Part shown: positions 8,194 to 16,747 of the stretch, one piece after another
Layout of the letters: each line of letters begins with the position of its first letter
Numbering within the stretch: the first letter of the stretch is position 1
Assembly: GCF_013868055.1 (NCBI RefSeq)
Contig: NZ_JACEOL010000018.1
Coordinates: 1-64,000 of the forward strand
Direction of reading: 5' to 3'
Length of the DNA: 64,000 bases
Source: Thermoactinomyces mirandus
GTDB lineage: Bacteria > Bacillota > Bacilli > Thermoactinomycetales > Thermoactinomycetaceae
The notes under the pieces: model-generated
Seen by the model: the letters and a program-made list of their open reading frames with translations, nothing else
What the model was told of the DNA's origin: nothing
The model's database searches: none
Position numbers and translations under genes: made by a program

Positions 8194-8232
8194 ATGACAC
8201 GTCTTTTTGGCGGAGAACCCCCGGCTGTATAA
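8194..8232 (+). CDS. Micropeptide MTRLFGGEPPAV, candidate signal peptide 2
   Basis: Twelve codons follow AAAGGAGGCG, with eight bases between GGAGG and ATG. The product equals the first micropeptide plus one Gly. The 41-bp spacer between the two micro-ORFs shows little similarity beyond the ribosome binding site, so selection on the peptide is the simplest explanation. A hairpin terminator follows, which closes the regulator-peptide-peptide unit. Confidence 0.7.
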   Translation: MTRLFGGEPPAV

Positions 8233-8266
8233 AATTGGAAATCTTTCCTGAATAACCAAGTATGAG

Positions 8267-8295
8267 GCAGCCATTCCCACTATGGCTGCTTTTTT
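8267..8295 (+). terminator. Terminator of the regulator-micropeptide operon
   Basis: GCAGCCAT and ATGGCTGC form an 8-bp stem with a 7-base loop, followed directly by TTTTTT. Confidence 0.88.
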
Positions 8296-8496
8296 ATTTA
8301 AAATTCGATTTTTTCTTTTCTATCAATAAAAATTCTATATTTATTTTACAGAAATGTCAATCATTGATCCTGGCATCCTGCCTCTTTTTACCCGGTATTT
8401 TTCAAGGAAACTTTTTATATCCTATTATTCGTTGCCGTAATTTGTTTTTTGTCCACTTTGTGCCCCTGCTTTTAAATTTTGCCATAGTCTTTTCGA

Positions 8497-8525
8497 TTGA
8501 AATAACTATATTCATTCAGTATGAT
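8497..8525 (+). promoter_or_regulatory. Sigma-A-type promoter of the YkyA-like lipoprotein gene
   Basis: TTGAAA (8497-8502), 17-base spacer, TATGAT (8520-8525). The start codon at 8562 lies about 30 bases beyond the expected transcription start. Confidence 0.78.
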
Positions 8526-8561
8526 AGAATCACTGCTTTATCATTAGAGAAGGGATGTTCC

Positions 8562-9203
8562 ATGTTGAAAAAAGCGCTGATTCTTTTTTGCTCATTTTTC
8601 CTGCTCACAGGCTGTTCATTCTTTACGGACTATCACTTGACCAATCAACTGGTTGATTCGATTGATCAACTGGTCAAACAGGAAAATGCCAATGATTGGA
8701 CACGAAAGAATATGGACATGCATTATAAAAACATGGAATTGAGTATGAATGAATTCAACAGGACGATTCAGGAAACAGGAAATGCAGACCCGGACAAATT
8801 GAAGAAACTTTTGAAAGAAATGGATATGATCATCGCGGAATTGGGCAAATATAAAGCAGAAGAAGATAGTATCCGGCAACAGCTGGCACAGCAGATCGAA
8901 ACCGCACAAAAACTGTCTGATGAAAAAAAACAATTGGTCATGCCCGCCCTTAACCATTTCAAACAACTGGTTGAGCGCGAATCCCGGTTGGCAGAAGTAA
9001 ATATCCTGATTTTGCAAACAAACAAGAAATACTATTCCGCCCTTGTAAAAAAGGTAAAGCCGCCAAAAGACCAATATGAACAGTTAAACAAGGAAAGAAA
9101 ACAATTGCTCAAAGAAATTCAATCGTTGATCCCACAATTTAACCAGTCATGGGAAAAATTGAGCCAGGAAATTACAGGTCAGCCTTTGAAAAAAACGAAT
9201 TGA
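8562..9203 (+). CDS. Coiled-coil lipoprotein, YkyA-like
   Basis: The 213-residue protein has a type II signal peptide ending in the lipobox LLTGC (Cys about 18). The mature part is almost entirely helical and charged, with heptad-like stretches (LKKLLKEMDMIIAELGKYK, then QQIETAQKLSDEKKQ). Size, lipobox and helical body match YkyA-type putative cell-wall binding lipoproteins of Bacillales, whose role is not established. ATG at 8562 follows AGAAGGGA. A longer in-frame extension upstream is AT-rich and lacks a start signal. It has its own promoter and terminator, so it is monocistronic. Confidence 0.7.
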   Translation: MLKKALILFCSFFLLTGCSFFTDYHLTNQLVDSIDQLVKQENANDWTRKNMDMHYKNMELSMNEFNRTIQETGNADPDKLKKLLKEMDMIIAELGKYKAEEDSIRQQLAQQIETAQKLSDEKKQLVMPALNHFKQLVERESRLAEVNILILQTNKKYYSALVKKVKPPKDQYEQLNKERKQLLKEIQSLIPQFNQSWEKLSQEITGQPLKKTN

Positions 9204-9221
9204 CGCATAAACATCTGTGAT

Positions 9222-9249
9222 AAAAAACCCGCTCAAGGCGGGTTTTTTC
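9222..9249. terminator. Bidirectional terminator
   Basis: AAAAAACCCGC-tcaag-GCGGGTTTTTT lies between two convergent genes and has T runs on both strands. Confidence 0.9.
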
Positions 9250-9254
9250 GCTTT

Positions 9255-10268
9255 TTATCGATCAGATACCCTTACCAGTTGCTTCCCGATGTTTTCCCCT
9301 TTAAACAAGCCCAGAAAAGCATCAACGGTATGTTCAAATCCCTCGATCACATTTTCCCTGTATTTGAGCCACCCCGTTTTCACCCATTCAGCCAGTTGCT
9401 TCAATCCCTGGTCAAATTTGTCCACATAGTCCGACACAATAAAGCCTTTCATCATCGCACTTGTAATCAGGAGTCTGGGCTGAATTCTGGGACCAATATC
9501 CTTTTCCAGATTGTACAGGGAAATCTGGCCACACAGAGGAATGCGTGCCTGATGATTCAAAAGCGGCAAAACCTGGTCGGAAATTTCCCCGCCTACATTG
9601 TCATAATAAATATCCACTCCGTTCGGGCAAACCTGTTCCAAATCATTCCTGAGCGATTTTGATGATTTGTAATTGATTGCTCCATCAAATCCCAGTTCAT
9701 TGACGAGATAAGCGGTCTTTTGGTCAGAACCGGCAATGCCGACAACACGGCAGCCTTTTATTTTTGCGATTTGCCCGGCTGTCATTCCAACTGCACCCGC
9801 CGCACCGGAGATAACCACCGTTTCTCCCGGTTTGGGCTGACCGATTTCCAGCAGACCAAAATATGCGGTTAATCCGGGCATGCCCAATACACCGAGTGCT
9901 GTCGAGATGGGAGCCAAATCGGGATCAATTCTGGTCAGTTCATCCTCACTGGTCACCGCGTAGGTTTGCCAGCCATAATTGCCAAGTACAAAATCCCCTT
10001 CCTGGAACTCCTTTGACCGGGATTGAATCACTTTCCCCACTACTCCGCCCTGAACAACCTCATCAAGCTGATACGGGGGCACATATGATTTACGGTCACT
10101 CATTCTTCCACGCATATATGGATCAACCGATAAATATAACGTTTTCACCAGCACTTCCCCAAAAGCGGGTTGGGAAATTTCCTCTTCCACCCATCTGAAA
10201 TCTTCATGCACCGGCATCCCCCGCGGACGCCTGGCAAGCAGAACCTTTTGATTCATCTTTTGTGCCAT
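9255..10268 (-). CDS. NADP-dependent medium-chain oxidoreductase (YfmJ / leukotriene B4 dehydrogenase type)
   Basis: This 337-residue protein is a zinc-independent medium-chain dehydrogenase/reductase of the double-bond reductase group, which reduces alpha,beta-unsaturated carbonyls with NADPH. Family marks are LSVDPYMRGRM near residue 50, the nucleotide-binding GAAGAVGMTAGQIAKIKGCRVVGIAGS and YYDNVGGE. The start at 10268 has GGAGGGG five bases upstream; the frame's earlier start codon lacks one. It stands alone between two terminators or gaps. The physiological substrate cannot be read from the sequence. Confidence 0.88.
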   Translation of the reverse strand: MAQKMNQKVLLARRPRGMPVHEDFRWVEEEISQPAFGEVLVKTLYLSVDPYMRGRMSDRKSYVPPYQLDEVVQGGVVGKVIQSRSKEFQEGDFVLGNYGWQTYAVTSEDELTRIDPDLAPISTALGVLGMPGLTAYFGLLEIGQPKPGETVVISGAAGAVGMTAGQIAKIKGCRVVGIAGSDQKTAYLVNELGFDGAINYKSSKSLRNDLEQVCPNGVDIYYDNVGGEISDQVLPLLNHQARIPLCGQISLYNLEKDIGPRIQPRLLITSAMMKGFIVSDYVDKFDQGLKQLAEWVKTGWLKYRENVIEGFEHTVDAFLGLFKGENIGKQLVRVSDR

Positions 10269-10409
10269 AATACCCCTCCACACTCATAAAAACCTTGGCA
10301 CGATTCAGATTTATGCCAGTCATGGCTGTTTATTCCCGTTTTTCAGCTCATTAAATCAGCATGGGTCAAAAAATGGCAAATTTACCCGGTTTTGTGGCAG
10401 CAGGATCGC

Positions 10410-11192
10410 TTATGCCATCGTAATATCTCTTTTCGTAAACACCCACCACGACACCCATAAAAAGCATATGAAATGGACCAGGATGTTTATGAGAGAAAAT
10501 GACAGGGTCATGCCAGGGAACGCGGGAATTCCTCCATATATATATACTTCCAGATCAAGATTGGCAAACAGGAGGTATTTTGCCCACTGAAAACCGTACA
10601 TTCTTAACAGTTCCACCACAAAGGTACCCCCAAATAATGCAAACAGGGAACACCCGACTGAAAACGAATTGCTTTTTGAAATCGAGGAAATCGTGAACGC
10701 CAGGGTAATCATGGGCAGCATTTCCACAATCCCGATCCCGTAATGGCCCAAGGCACGGGACAATAACGGCATGGACGAATCACTTTGCACAGGAAAGCCG
10801 AAAAAAACCATGCCGAACAGAATCGAACTGACCATCAGAATTCCAACAAAAACCAGGGTAAACAAAACAACAGTCACATATTTGGACAATAAAATTTTCC
10901 AGCGCTTTACCGGACGGACACACAGCAATGTGGCTGTGCCCCAGGTGAATTCGCTGCTGACAATATCTGAGGCAATAATGACAGCAAACAGTTCAACCAG
11001 GAATAAAAGGTTGCTGTTGAATAGCAAAAATCCCCAGACATCTTCACCCGCCCCGCCCATTCTTTCCAGATAAAGACGGAAAAACGCCATTAGGAAACTG
11101 AACAGCAAAAGGCTGATTAAAAAGACAAACGTGCGTGTCCGCACGATTACTTTCATGGATTCATTTTGGATAAGCCGGTAAATACTAACCAT
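10410..11192 (-). CDS. ABC-2 type transporter permease
   Basis: This 260-residue integral membrane protein has six hydrophobic segments in the ABC2-permease order: an N-terminal TM after the charged MVSIYRLIQNESMKVI leader, a large loop, then a cluster of five. The loop contains FTWGTATLLCVRPVKRWKILLSK, the typical coupling region of NatB/YtrC-like permeases. It overlaps the upstream ATPase gene by 8 bp, so the two form one exporter. ATG at 11192 is preceded by GAAGGTGG. The substrate is unknown. Confidence 0.87.
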   Translation of the reverse strand: MVSIYRLIQNESMKVIVRTRTFVFLISLLLFSFLMAFFRLYLERMGGAGEDVWGFLLFNSNLLFLVELFAVIIASDIVSSEFTWGTATLLCVRPVKRWKILLSKYVTVVLFTLVFVGILMVSSILFGMVFFGFPVQSDSSMPLLSRALGHYGIGIVEMLPMITLAFTISSISKSNSFSVGCSLFALFGGTFVVELLRMYGFQWAKYLLFANLDLEVYIYGGIPAFPGMTLSFSLINILVHFICFLWVSWWVFTKRDITMA

Positions 11193-12108
11193 TGCAACCA
11201 CCTTCAGTCATTTCCAGATACTGGTCTTCCAGTGTTTTTTCAACCGTTTTTATCCCATAAACTTTTACGCCTTTTTGAATCAGACAGGCATTTAATTCAG
11301 GAATCTGTTCTTTTTTTATGGAGACTTGAAATCCATGCGGAATTGGGATGACTTCCTTGTTCCATTTCAATTCCTCAAAAACCGGTTTGATCTGTTCAGC
11401 CTGATCCACCTCAAACTGCACAAACAACTCGGCGTCTTCCTGAAGCTGTTCTTCCCGGATCGGTTTGAGCGCCACCAATCTACCATGCTGGACAATGGCG
11501 AAACGGTCACACATCAGCTGCATTTCCGACAGCAAATGGCTCGATACCAGCACAGCCGTTCCCCGCTTTTTGGCAAGATTGCGCAAATGATCACGCAGTT
11601 GGTGAATCCCGGCCGGATCGAGGCCGTTTGTCGGTTCGTCGAGAATGAGCAGGCTGGGTTGATGGAGCAGTGCCTGTGCCAGTCCCAGGCGCTGGCGCAT
11701 CCCCAGAGAATAAGTCTTGACCGCATCGTGGATACGGTCGTCCAATTTCACCTGCGACACCACTTCATCAATCCGTTGTTCGTCAACATCGGGGACCATT
11801 CGCGCAAAGTGGCGCAAATTCTGGTAACCTGTTAAAAAAGGATACAATACCGGATTTTCCACAATCGCACCAACCGGTTGAATAGCCTGTTCAAACTGTG
11901 TTTTGATACTGTGGCCATGGATGAAGATGTCTCCCTGATCCATGGCCATCAAACCCGCAATCATCCGGATAATGGTTGTTTTCCCGGCACCGTTGGGCCC
12001 AAGCAGTCCAAACACTTCTCCCGGATACACATCCAGCGAGATATCGTCAATAATTTTGCGTCCCTTGATCAACTTGGATATGTTTCTGATTTCTAATAAA
12101 GGTTTCAT
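11185..12108 (-). CDS. ABC transporter ATP-binding protein
   Basis: This 307-residue nucleotide-binding subunit has Walker A GPNGAGKT, signature YSLGMRQRLGLAQALL, Walker B LLILDEPTNGLDPAG and switch His in SSHLLSEM. The ~70-residue C-terminal extension is common in exporters of the DrrA/BcrA kind. The gene starts at 12108 after AAAGGAGCG and overlaps its permease partner. A role in drug, bacteriocin or signal export is plausible, but nothing nearby identifies the cargo. Confidence 0.9.
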   Translation of the reverse strand: MKPLLEIRNISKLIKGRKIIDDISLDVYPGEVFGLLGPNGAGKTTIIRMIAGLMAMDQGDIFIHGHSIKTQFEQAIQPVGAIVENPVLYPFLTGYQNLRHFARMVPDVDEQRIDEVVSQVKLDDRIHDAVKTYSLGMRQRLGLAQALLHQPSLLILDEPTNGLDPAGIHQLRDHLRNLAKKRGTAVLVSSHLLSEMQLMCDRFAIVQHGRLVALKPIREEQLQEDAELFVQFEVDQAEQIKPVFEELKWNKEVIPIPHGFQVSIKKEQIPELNACLIQKGVKVYGIKTVEKTLEDQYLEMTEGGCNG

Positions 12109-12286
12109 TTTCTCGCTCCTTTAACACAATATCGCTATTCTCAAATTGTAACAGACCTGTGACGCTTGACAAGGAAACGTTTGATGAACGACGAAAAATT
12201 ACCTCGATCTGACTGAAATTCCCGATAAATGGTTTATTCAGAGGGGAAGATTTAGGATAATAGAAAAAAGGGGGGAATCACAGGTA

Positions 12287-12556
12287 ATGAGGGAATATGA
12301 TGACAATGTAAAAAAACGTTTGCGGCGCATTGAAGGACAAGTACGCGGGGTCTTGCGCATGATGGAGGAACAGAAAGATTGCAAAGAAGTTGTCTCCCAG
12401 CTTTCAGCAGTCCGCTCTGCAGTAGACCGCGCGATTGCTTATATCTTGACTCACAATCTGGAACAATGCCTGCGCGAAGAACTGAACAAAGGGGAAAACG
12501 CAGACACGGAACGGTTACTCAAGGAGGCCATGAATTTATTGATAAAAAGCCGTTAA
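12287..12556 (+). CDS. csoR: CsoR-family metal-sensing repressor
   Basis: This 89-residue all-helical DUF156 repressor has the order C...H-x3-C (KDCKEV at residue ~35, then THNLEQC), matching the Cu(I) site of CsoR rather than the two-Cys persulfide sensor CstR. CsoR proteins release DNA when Cu(I) binds and usually control copZ-copA. Neither lies nearby, so this copy probably acts in trans. Start ATG at 12287 follows a GGGGGG-rich ribosome binding site. A FrmR or RcnR-like specificity cannot be excluded. Confidence 0.8.
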   Translation: MREYDDNVKKRLRRIEGQVRGVLRMMEEQKDCKEVVSQLSAVRSAVDRAIAYILTHNLEQCLREELNKGENADTERLLKEAMNLLIKSR

Positions 12557-12578
12557 TTTTGCTCCCCCGCTTTCTTCT

Positions 12579-12629
12579 AAAAAAGTTGATCCACTAAAAC
12601 AAAGCTTTTTCACCCTGTTTTAGTGGATC
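12579..12629 (-). terminator. Terminator of hom, 14-bp perfect stem
   Basis: Perfect arms GATCCACTAAAACA (12588-12601) and TGTTTTAGTGGATC (12616-12629) have a 14-base loop. On the minus strand the stem is followed by AAC and TTTTTT, which suits hom. The plus side has no T run. Confidence 0.75.
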
Positions 12630-12637
12630 CGTATAAG

Positions 12638-13930
12638 CTAGGCCTCAACTACGGGATAGCAGCTTTCAATCGAAGAGACAACATCCATCTCTTTCATTGT
12701 GGCAAGGGCAATCTCCAAATCACTCTTGGCCGCTTCATGAGTAACCAGAATAATTTCGGCACGATTCCCGCTATTATATGGCTGCTGGATTACCTGTTCC
12801 AAAGAGATGTGGTTATTGGCAAACAATTGGGTCATTTGCGCCAATACTCCACGTTGATCCGCTACAACCATGCGCAGAAAATATTTGGCATATTTCTCAT
12901 CATCCGTTTTCAGCCGCTTTTCTTTATATGGCGCAACCATTTTCTGCCCATTGACCCCCAACTTCATATTCCGGACGACGCTGACCAGATCGGAAACAAC
13001 CGATGTGGCTGTAGGCAGCGCGCCTGCTCCCGGTCCATAAAACATCGTTTCGCCCACTGCTTCGCCTTCGATATAAATGGCATTGTAAACACCATTTACA
13101 GAGGCAAGCGGATGCGTGTTGCGAACAAGTGTCGGTTGAACACTTACTTCAATCTTTTGATCGTCCAGTTTCGCCAGACCCAACAATTTCATTTCATAAC
13201 CAAGTTTCTTTCCAAGCTCAATATCTTCAATCGATACATCGGAAATCCCTTTTACATCCACTTCGCTCAGATTCATCGCCACGTGGAAGCCCAAAGTAGA
13301 CAAGATCGACATTTTATACGCCGCATCCCATCCCTCCACATCAGAACCAGGGTTGGCTTCTGCATACCCCAGCTTCTGCGCTTCTTCAAGGGTTTCCTGA
13401 TAATCGGCCCCAGTCTGGCTCATCTTGGATAAAATATAATTAGTGGTTCCATTCACAATTCCCATTATTTTCGTAATACGATCGGAAGAAAAACTGTCTG
13501 TCAGTGCCCTCAGGATGGGAATGCCTCCCGCTACACTCGCTTCATAAAAAACATCGCACCGGTTTTGCTGAGCAATCCGTAAAATTTCCGCACCGTGAAG
13601 AGCCATCAAGTCCTTATTTGCTGTCACGACATTTTTTTTCCGTTTTAATGCTTCCAGGATATACTGTTTCGCAGGTTCAATTCCACCCATTACTTCAACA
13701 ATCACGTCAATTTCGGGATCTTCGATGATTTCTTCGGCATTGACAGTCAACCGGTCCGGAGCGATCGGCACTTCTCTCTTTTTATTCGTATCTCGTACAA
13801 GTATTTTATCGATGTGGATATGAAGTCCTGTTTGCTTGTACAACTCTTCCTGATGATTTGAAATTATCCGAACTACACCTGAACCAACTGTCCCCAGTCC
13901 TAAAAGACCTATACGAATCTCTTTCTGCAC
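12638..13930 (-). CDS. hom: Homoserine dehydrogenase
   Basis: This 430-residue enzyme reduces aspartate semialdehyde to homoserine with NAD(P)H in the threonine/methionine branch. It shows the Rossmann loop GLLGLGTVGSGVV, the catalytic domain signature ANPGSDVEGWDAAYK with SVAGGIPI, and a C-terminal ACT domain (residues ~350-430, FLRMVVADQRGVLAQMTQLF) for threonine feedback. The start is GTG at 13930 after GGGAGG. In many Bacillales hom leads hom-thrC-thrB; here it is alone, ending at a strong terminator. Confidence 0.96.
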   Translation of the reverse strand: MQKEIRIGLLGLGTVGSGVVRIISNHQEELYKQTGLHIHIDKILVRDTNKKREVPIAPDRLTVNAEEIIEDPEIDVIVEVMGGIEPAKQYILEALKRKKNVVTANKDLMALHGAEILRIAQQNRCDVFYEASVAGGIPILRALTDSFSSDRITKIMGIVNGTTNYILSKMSQTGADYQETLEEAQKLGYAEANPGSDVEGWDAAYKMSILSTLGFHVAMNLSEVDVKGISDVSIEDIELGKKLGYEMKLLGLAKLDDQKIEVSVQPTLVRNTHPLASVNGVYNAIYIEGEAVGETMFYGPGAGALPTATSVVSDLVSVVRNMKLGVNGQKMVAPYKEKRLKTDDEKYAKYFLRMVVADQRGVLAQMTQLFANNHISLEQVIQQPYNSGNRAEIILVTHEAAKSDLEIALATMKEMDVVSSIESCYPVVEA

Positions 13931-14213
13931 TTATGATCCTCCCTTTGTATGAAAACAATAGACAAAACCATTTAACGTCCTTATATGACGGACATATGTT
14001 TTTTAATTGAAGACAGTATAGCGAAGGACAGAAAAAATAGCAACTATAAATTTAAGCTTTTATTAGAAAAAATTTTTTTCTTTTTCAATATTGTCATTTT
14101 TTCCATTCCAAAAAGTTGTTAAGATTACTATAGTAGTTCATGAAAGCGTATGCTTGACACAAATAAAAAAAGAAAACAGTTCTGATTTCATTAAGGGGGT
14201 ACGATCTTCCGTG

Positions 14214-15083
14214 ATGTTTAAAACCCTGTTGGCAAAAATGGGGAAAGGCGGAGCCCAGATCGACTTGGTCCTGGAGCAAGATCATGTACGGTTGGGAGAT
14301 CCGGTCAAGGGAAAACTGGTTATTCGCGGCGGGATCATTGAGCAAAAAATCAAGAAGATCGACATCGATCTGATGATCCACATCCGCATCGGGCAGCGTG
14401 TTTATTCCCATTCCATCGCACAGTTCCCGTTTCACTCTCCTTTTCTGGTTCATCCCTCCGAAGTGGTTACATTTCCTTTTTCCTACCAGCTTCCTTCAAA
14501 TCTCCTGGTTTCCGGATACACGGTTTCCTATCAGTTTATCACTCATCTCGATATTGTTGCGGGTACAAACTATACCGATACAGACCCGATGATTATAACT
14601 CCTCCGCATTACTTCCAACAACTTCTTAACGCATTGGAACAGCTGGGGTTTCATGAAAAGTACGGTTCTCGCTCCTATGACGGGATGATGCAATCTTTCG
14701 AATTTACACCCACCAGTTTTTTAAAGAAGGAAGTCAAAGAAATGGAGTTTGTGGCTGCAATCGGGAACGATACCATCTCTTTGTTTTTGCAGCTTTTTCA
14801 CCTGGCTTCTCCAAAGTTGGTCAGTTGCCGGGAAATCAGTCTGAAACGCGAATTGCTGAACCGGCCTGATCAACTGAAAGCTTTTTTGCTGAATGCTTTG
14901 GAAGAAATGGTTGAAAACCCGGAACAGTATCAGGAAAGCAAGGACAGCTTCTATAACAAATATACGTCCACTCCAGGTGCGATTGGGGCCTTTGCAGGAG
15001 AATGGTTTCCAAATCCCTGGCTCAAAAATGAAAACCCTTTCGTGAAGGATGAGTCCTTGTTATTGGGACATGAAAAGGCTTGA
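14214..15083 (+). CDS. spo0M: Sporulation-control protein Spo0M
   Basis: The 289-residue protein has the arrestin-like beta-sandwich of Spo0M (GDPVKGKLVIRGGIIEQKIKKIDIDL and PFSYQLPSNL), followed by a C-terminal region with FFHLASPK-like and GAFAGEWF segments. In B. subtilis Spo0M affects entry into sporulation and cell division; the mechanism is unclear. The B. subtilis protein is about 258 aa, so this one is slightly longer. ATG at 14214 or the adjacent GTG at 14211 follows AGGGGGT. The stop codon lies inside the stem of the downstream terminator. Confidence 0.9.
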   Translation: MFKTLLAKMGKGGAQIDLVLEQDHVRLGDPVKGKLVIRGGIIEQKIKKIDIDLMIHIRIGQRVYSHSIAQFPFHSPFLVHPSEVVTFPFSYQLPSNLLVSGYTVSYQFITHLDIVAGTNYTDTDPMIITPPHYFQQLLNALEQLGFHEKYGSRSYDGMMQSFEFTPTSFLKKEVKEMEFVAAIGNDTISLFLQLFHLASPKLVSCREISLKRELLNRPDQLKAFLLNALEEMVENPEQYQESKDSFYNKYTSTPGAIGAFAGEWFPNPWLKNENPFVKDESLLLGHEKA

Positions 15084-15106
15084 CGACATACGTCAAGCCC
15101 TTTTTC
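15077..15106 (+). terminator. Terminator of spo0M
   Basis: GGCTTGACG-acata-CGTCAAGCC followed by CTTTTT. The stem begins inside the last spo0M codons. Confidence 0.88.
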
Positions 15107-15112
15107 CATGCC

Positions 15113-16426
15113 TTATTCGGAAGTTTTCCCATGTTCCGGCTTTTGTGGGGAAACCAGAATTCTTGATATGCGTAACTGATCCATTTCCATGACGGTAAAA
15201 ACCCAACCGTTAAAAACAACCTGATCCCCTTCTTTTGGCACCTTGTCCAATTCTGAAAAGAGCCATCCGCCAATGGTATCATTGTCCGGGTCCTCAATCG
15301 TGATTTTGAAATGCTCGTTTACATCCTCAATCAACAGGCCGGAATCGATGACCGTATCTCCTCCCTGCTTTTGGATCAAAGGCAGTTCATCATCAAATTC
15401 ATCCTGAATCTCTCCGAAAATCTCTTCAATTATATCTTCGGTCGTCAAGAGTCCGGATGTTCCCCCGTATTCATCGACGACAATCGCCATTTCAACCCGA
15501 TTTTTCTGCAGGTTCCGAAAAATGTCTTTCAGTTCCATCGTTTCCGGCACTACCACAACCGGACGGGCCAATTCGATAAAATCAGGTTTTTTCCCTTCAG
15601 CAATGCAATTATATATATCACGGATATGAACAATCCCTTTTATATCATCCTTATCCTTCCCGCAAAGAGGAAAGCGTGTATGATGTGCTTCTTTTACAAT
15701 TTGGAAATTTTGCTCAAAAGTATTGTCCTGGAACAGGCAAACCATTTTTACGCGTGGAACCATTACTTCCCTGGCCACCCGGTCCGTAAAATCAAACACA
15801 TTGTCAAACAGGGTCAGTTCTGTCTGGTCAATCACCCCGCTTTTATGGCTCTGATTGATCAACATCCTGATTTCCTCTTCAGTATGCGCCTGCTGCTGAA
15901 CGTCTTCAAATTTTACTCCCAACGCTTTTAACGCCAGATTGGCGGAACCATTCAGTATAAAAATAAACGGTTTGAATAAGTTATAAAACCAACTCAGTGG
16001 TGTAGCGGTCCACAATGCCGTTTTTTCCGCTTGACGGATCGCCAATGACTTGGGTGCCATTTCACCCAATACGATATGCAGAAAGGTAATAATGGAAAAG
16101 GCAATGACAAAGGAAATTGTATGGATTGCCCATGAGGGAAGACCCAGATAGGAGAGCAATGGCCCAAGCATCCTGGCGATGGCAGGTTCTCCAATCCATC
16201 CCAATCCCAGTGAAGCCAGGGTAATCCCCAATTGCGTGGCAGACAGGAAAGCATCCAGATTGGCCAGCACTTTTTTTGCAACTTGCGCACGATGTCCCTG
16301 CAAACTGGCGATCTGTGTCGATCTTACCTTGACAATGGCAAATTCAGCTGCTACAAAGAAGCCGTTCATCAGCACAAGGAAAGCTATTAAAAACAAATTC
16401 CATATACCGCTTATCACTTCGTCCAA
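15113..16426 (-). CDS. CNNM/CorC-type membrane transporter (TlyC 'hemolysin' family)
   Basis: This 437-residue protein has the CNNM layout: an N-terminal DUF21 membrane domain with about four helices (LNSxx-like VLMNGFFVAAEFAIVKVRS and LGWIGEP), two CBS domains (residues ~210-340; MVPRVKMVCL and VDEYGGTSGLLTTEDIIEEIFGEIQDEFD), and a C-terminal CorC/HlyC domain (VNEHFKI, DTIGGWLFSELDKVP). Homologues move Mg2+ or Na+/Mg2+ (YhdP, MpfA). The start is TTG at 16426 after AGGGGGAA; no better start was seen. Calling it a hemolysin would be misleading. Confidence 0.92.
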   Translation of the reverse strand: MDEVISGIWNLFLIAFLVLMNGFFVAAEFAIVKVRSTQIASLQGHRAQVAKKVLANLDAFLSATQLGITLASLGLGWIGEPAIARMLGPLLSYLGLPSWAIHTISFVIAFSIITFLHIVLGEMAPKSLAIRQAEKTALWTATPLSWFYNLFKPFIFILNGSANLALKALGVKFEDVQQQAHTEEEIRMLINQSHKSGVIDQTELTLFDNVFDFTDRVAREVMVPRVKMVCLFQDNTFEQNFQIVKEAHHTRFPLCGKDKDDIKGIVHIRDIYNCIAEGKKPDFIELARPVVVVPETMELKDIFRNLQKNRVEMAIVVDEYGGTSGLLTTEDIIEEIFGEIQDEFDDELPLIQKQGGDTVIDSGLLIEDVNEHFKITIEDPDNDTIGGWLFSELDKVPKEGDQVVFNGWVFTVMEMDQLRISRILVSPQKPEHGKTSE

Positions 16427-16747
16427 ATCTTATTTCCCCCTATAAATAAGACACCAGAAATATTCGATTGTATACAGACTCCACCAATAATATTATACCT
16501 TACCCAAATCTGAAAAGGAGAGTAATTATATTTCAGTATACTTGGACTTTGTTTGATTACATTTGATTACAACTATTGATTACAAAAAAGTTCGCTTTCA
16601 GGCAAGCCTCATACACAATTTCACCTGGAATAAACTTCCGGCTGCTGTCATGGCGTTTTTCAATGTGATCGTTTCTTTTTGCTTCAAGACCAGAACAACC
16701 ACTTCTGTAACTGTTCAGAAGTGGTTGTTCTGAGTAATTCCAGTTGA
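16427..16747. other. Intergenic region with three TTGATTACA repeats and a 17-bp stem hairpin
   Basis: TTGATTACA occurs at 16553-16561, 16563-16571 and 16576-16584. Perfect arms CAGAACAACCACTTCTG (16691-16707) and CAGAAGTGGTTGTTCTG (16716-16732) form a hairpin 15 bases past the kinase gene's stop. It lacks a T run, so termination is likely but not textbook. No gene was seen. Confidence 0.6.
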
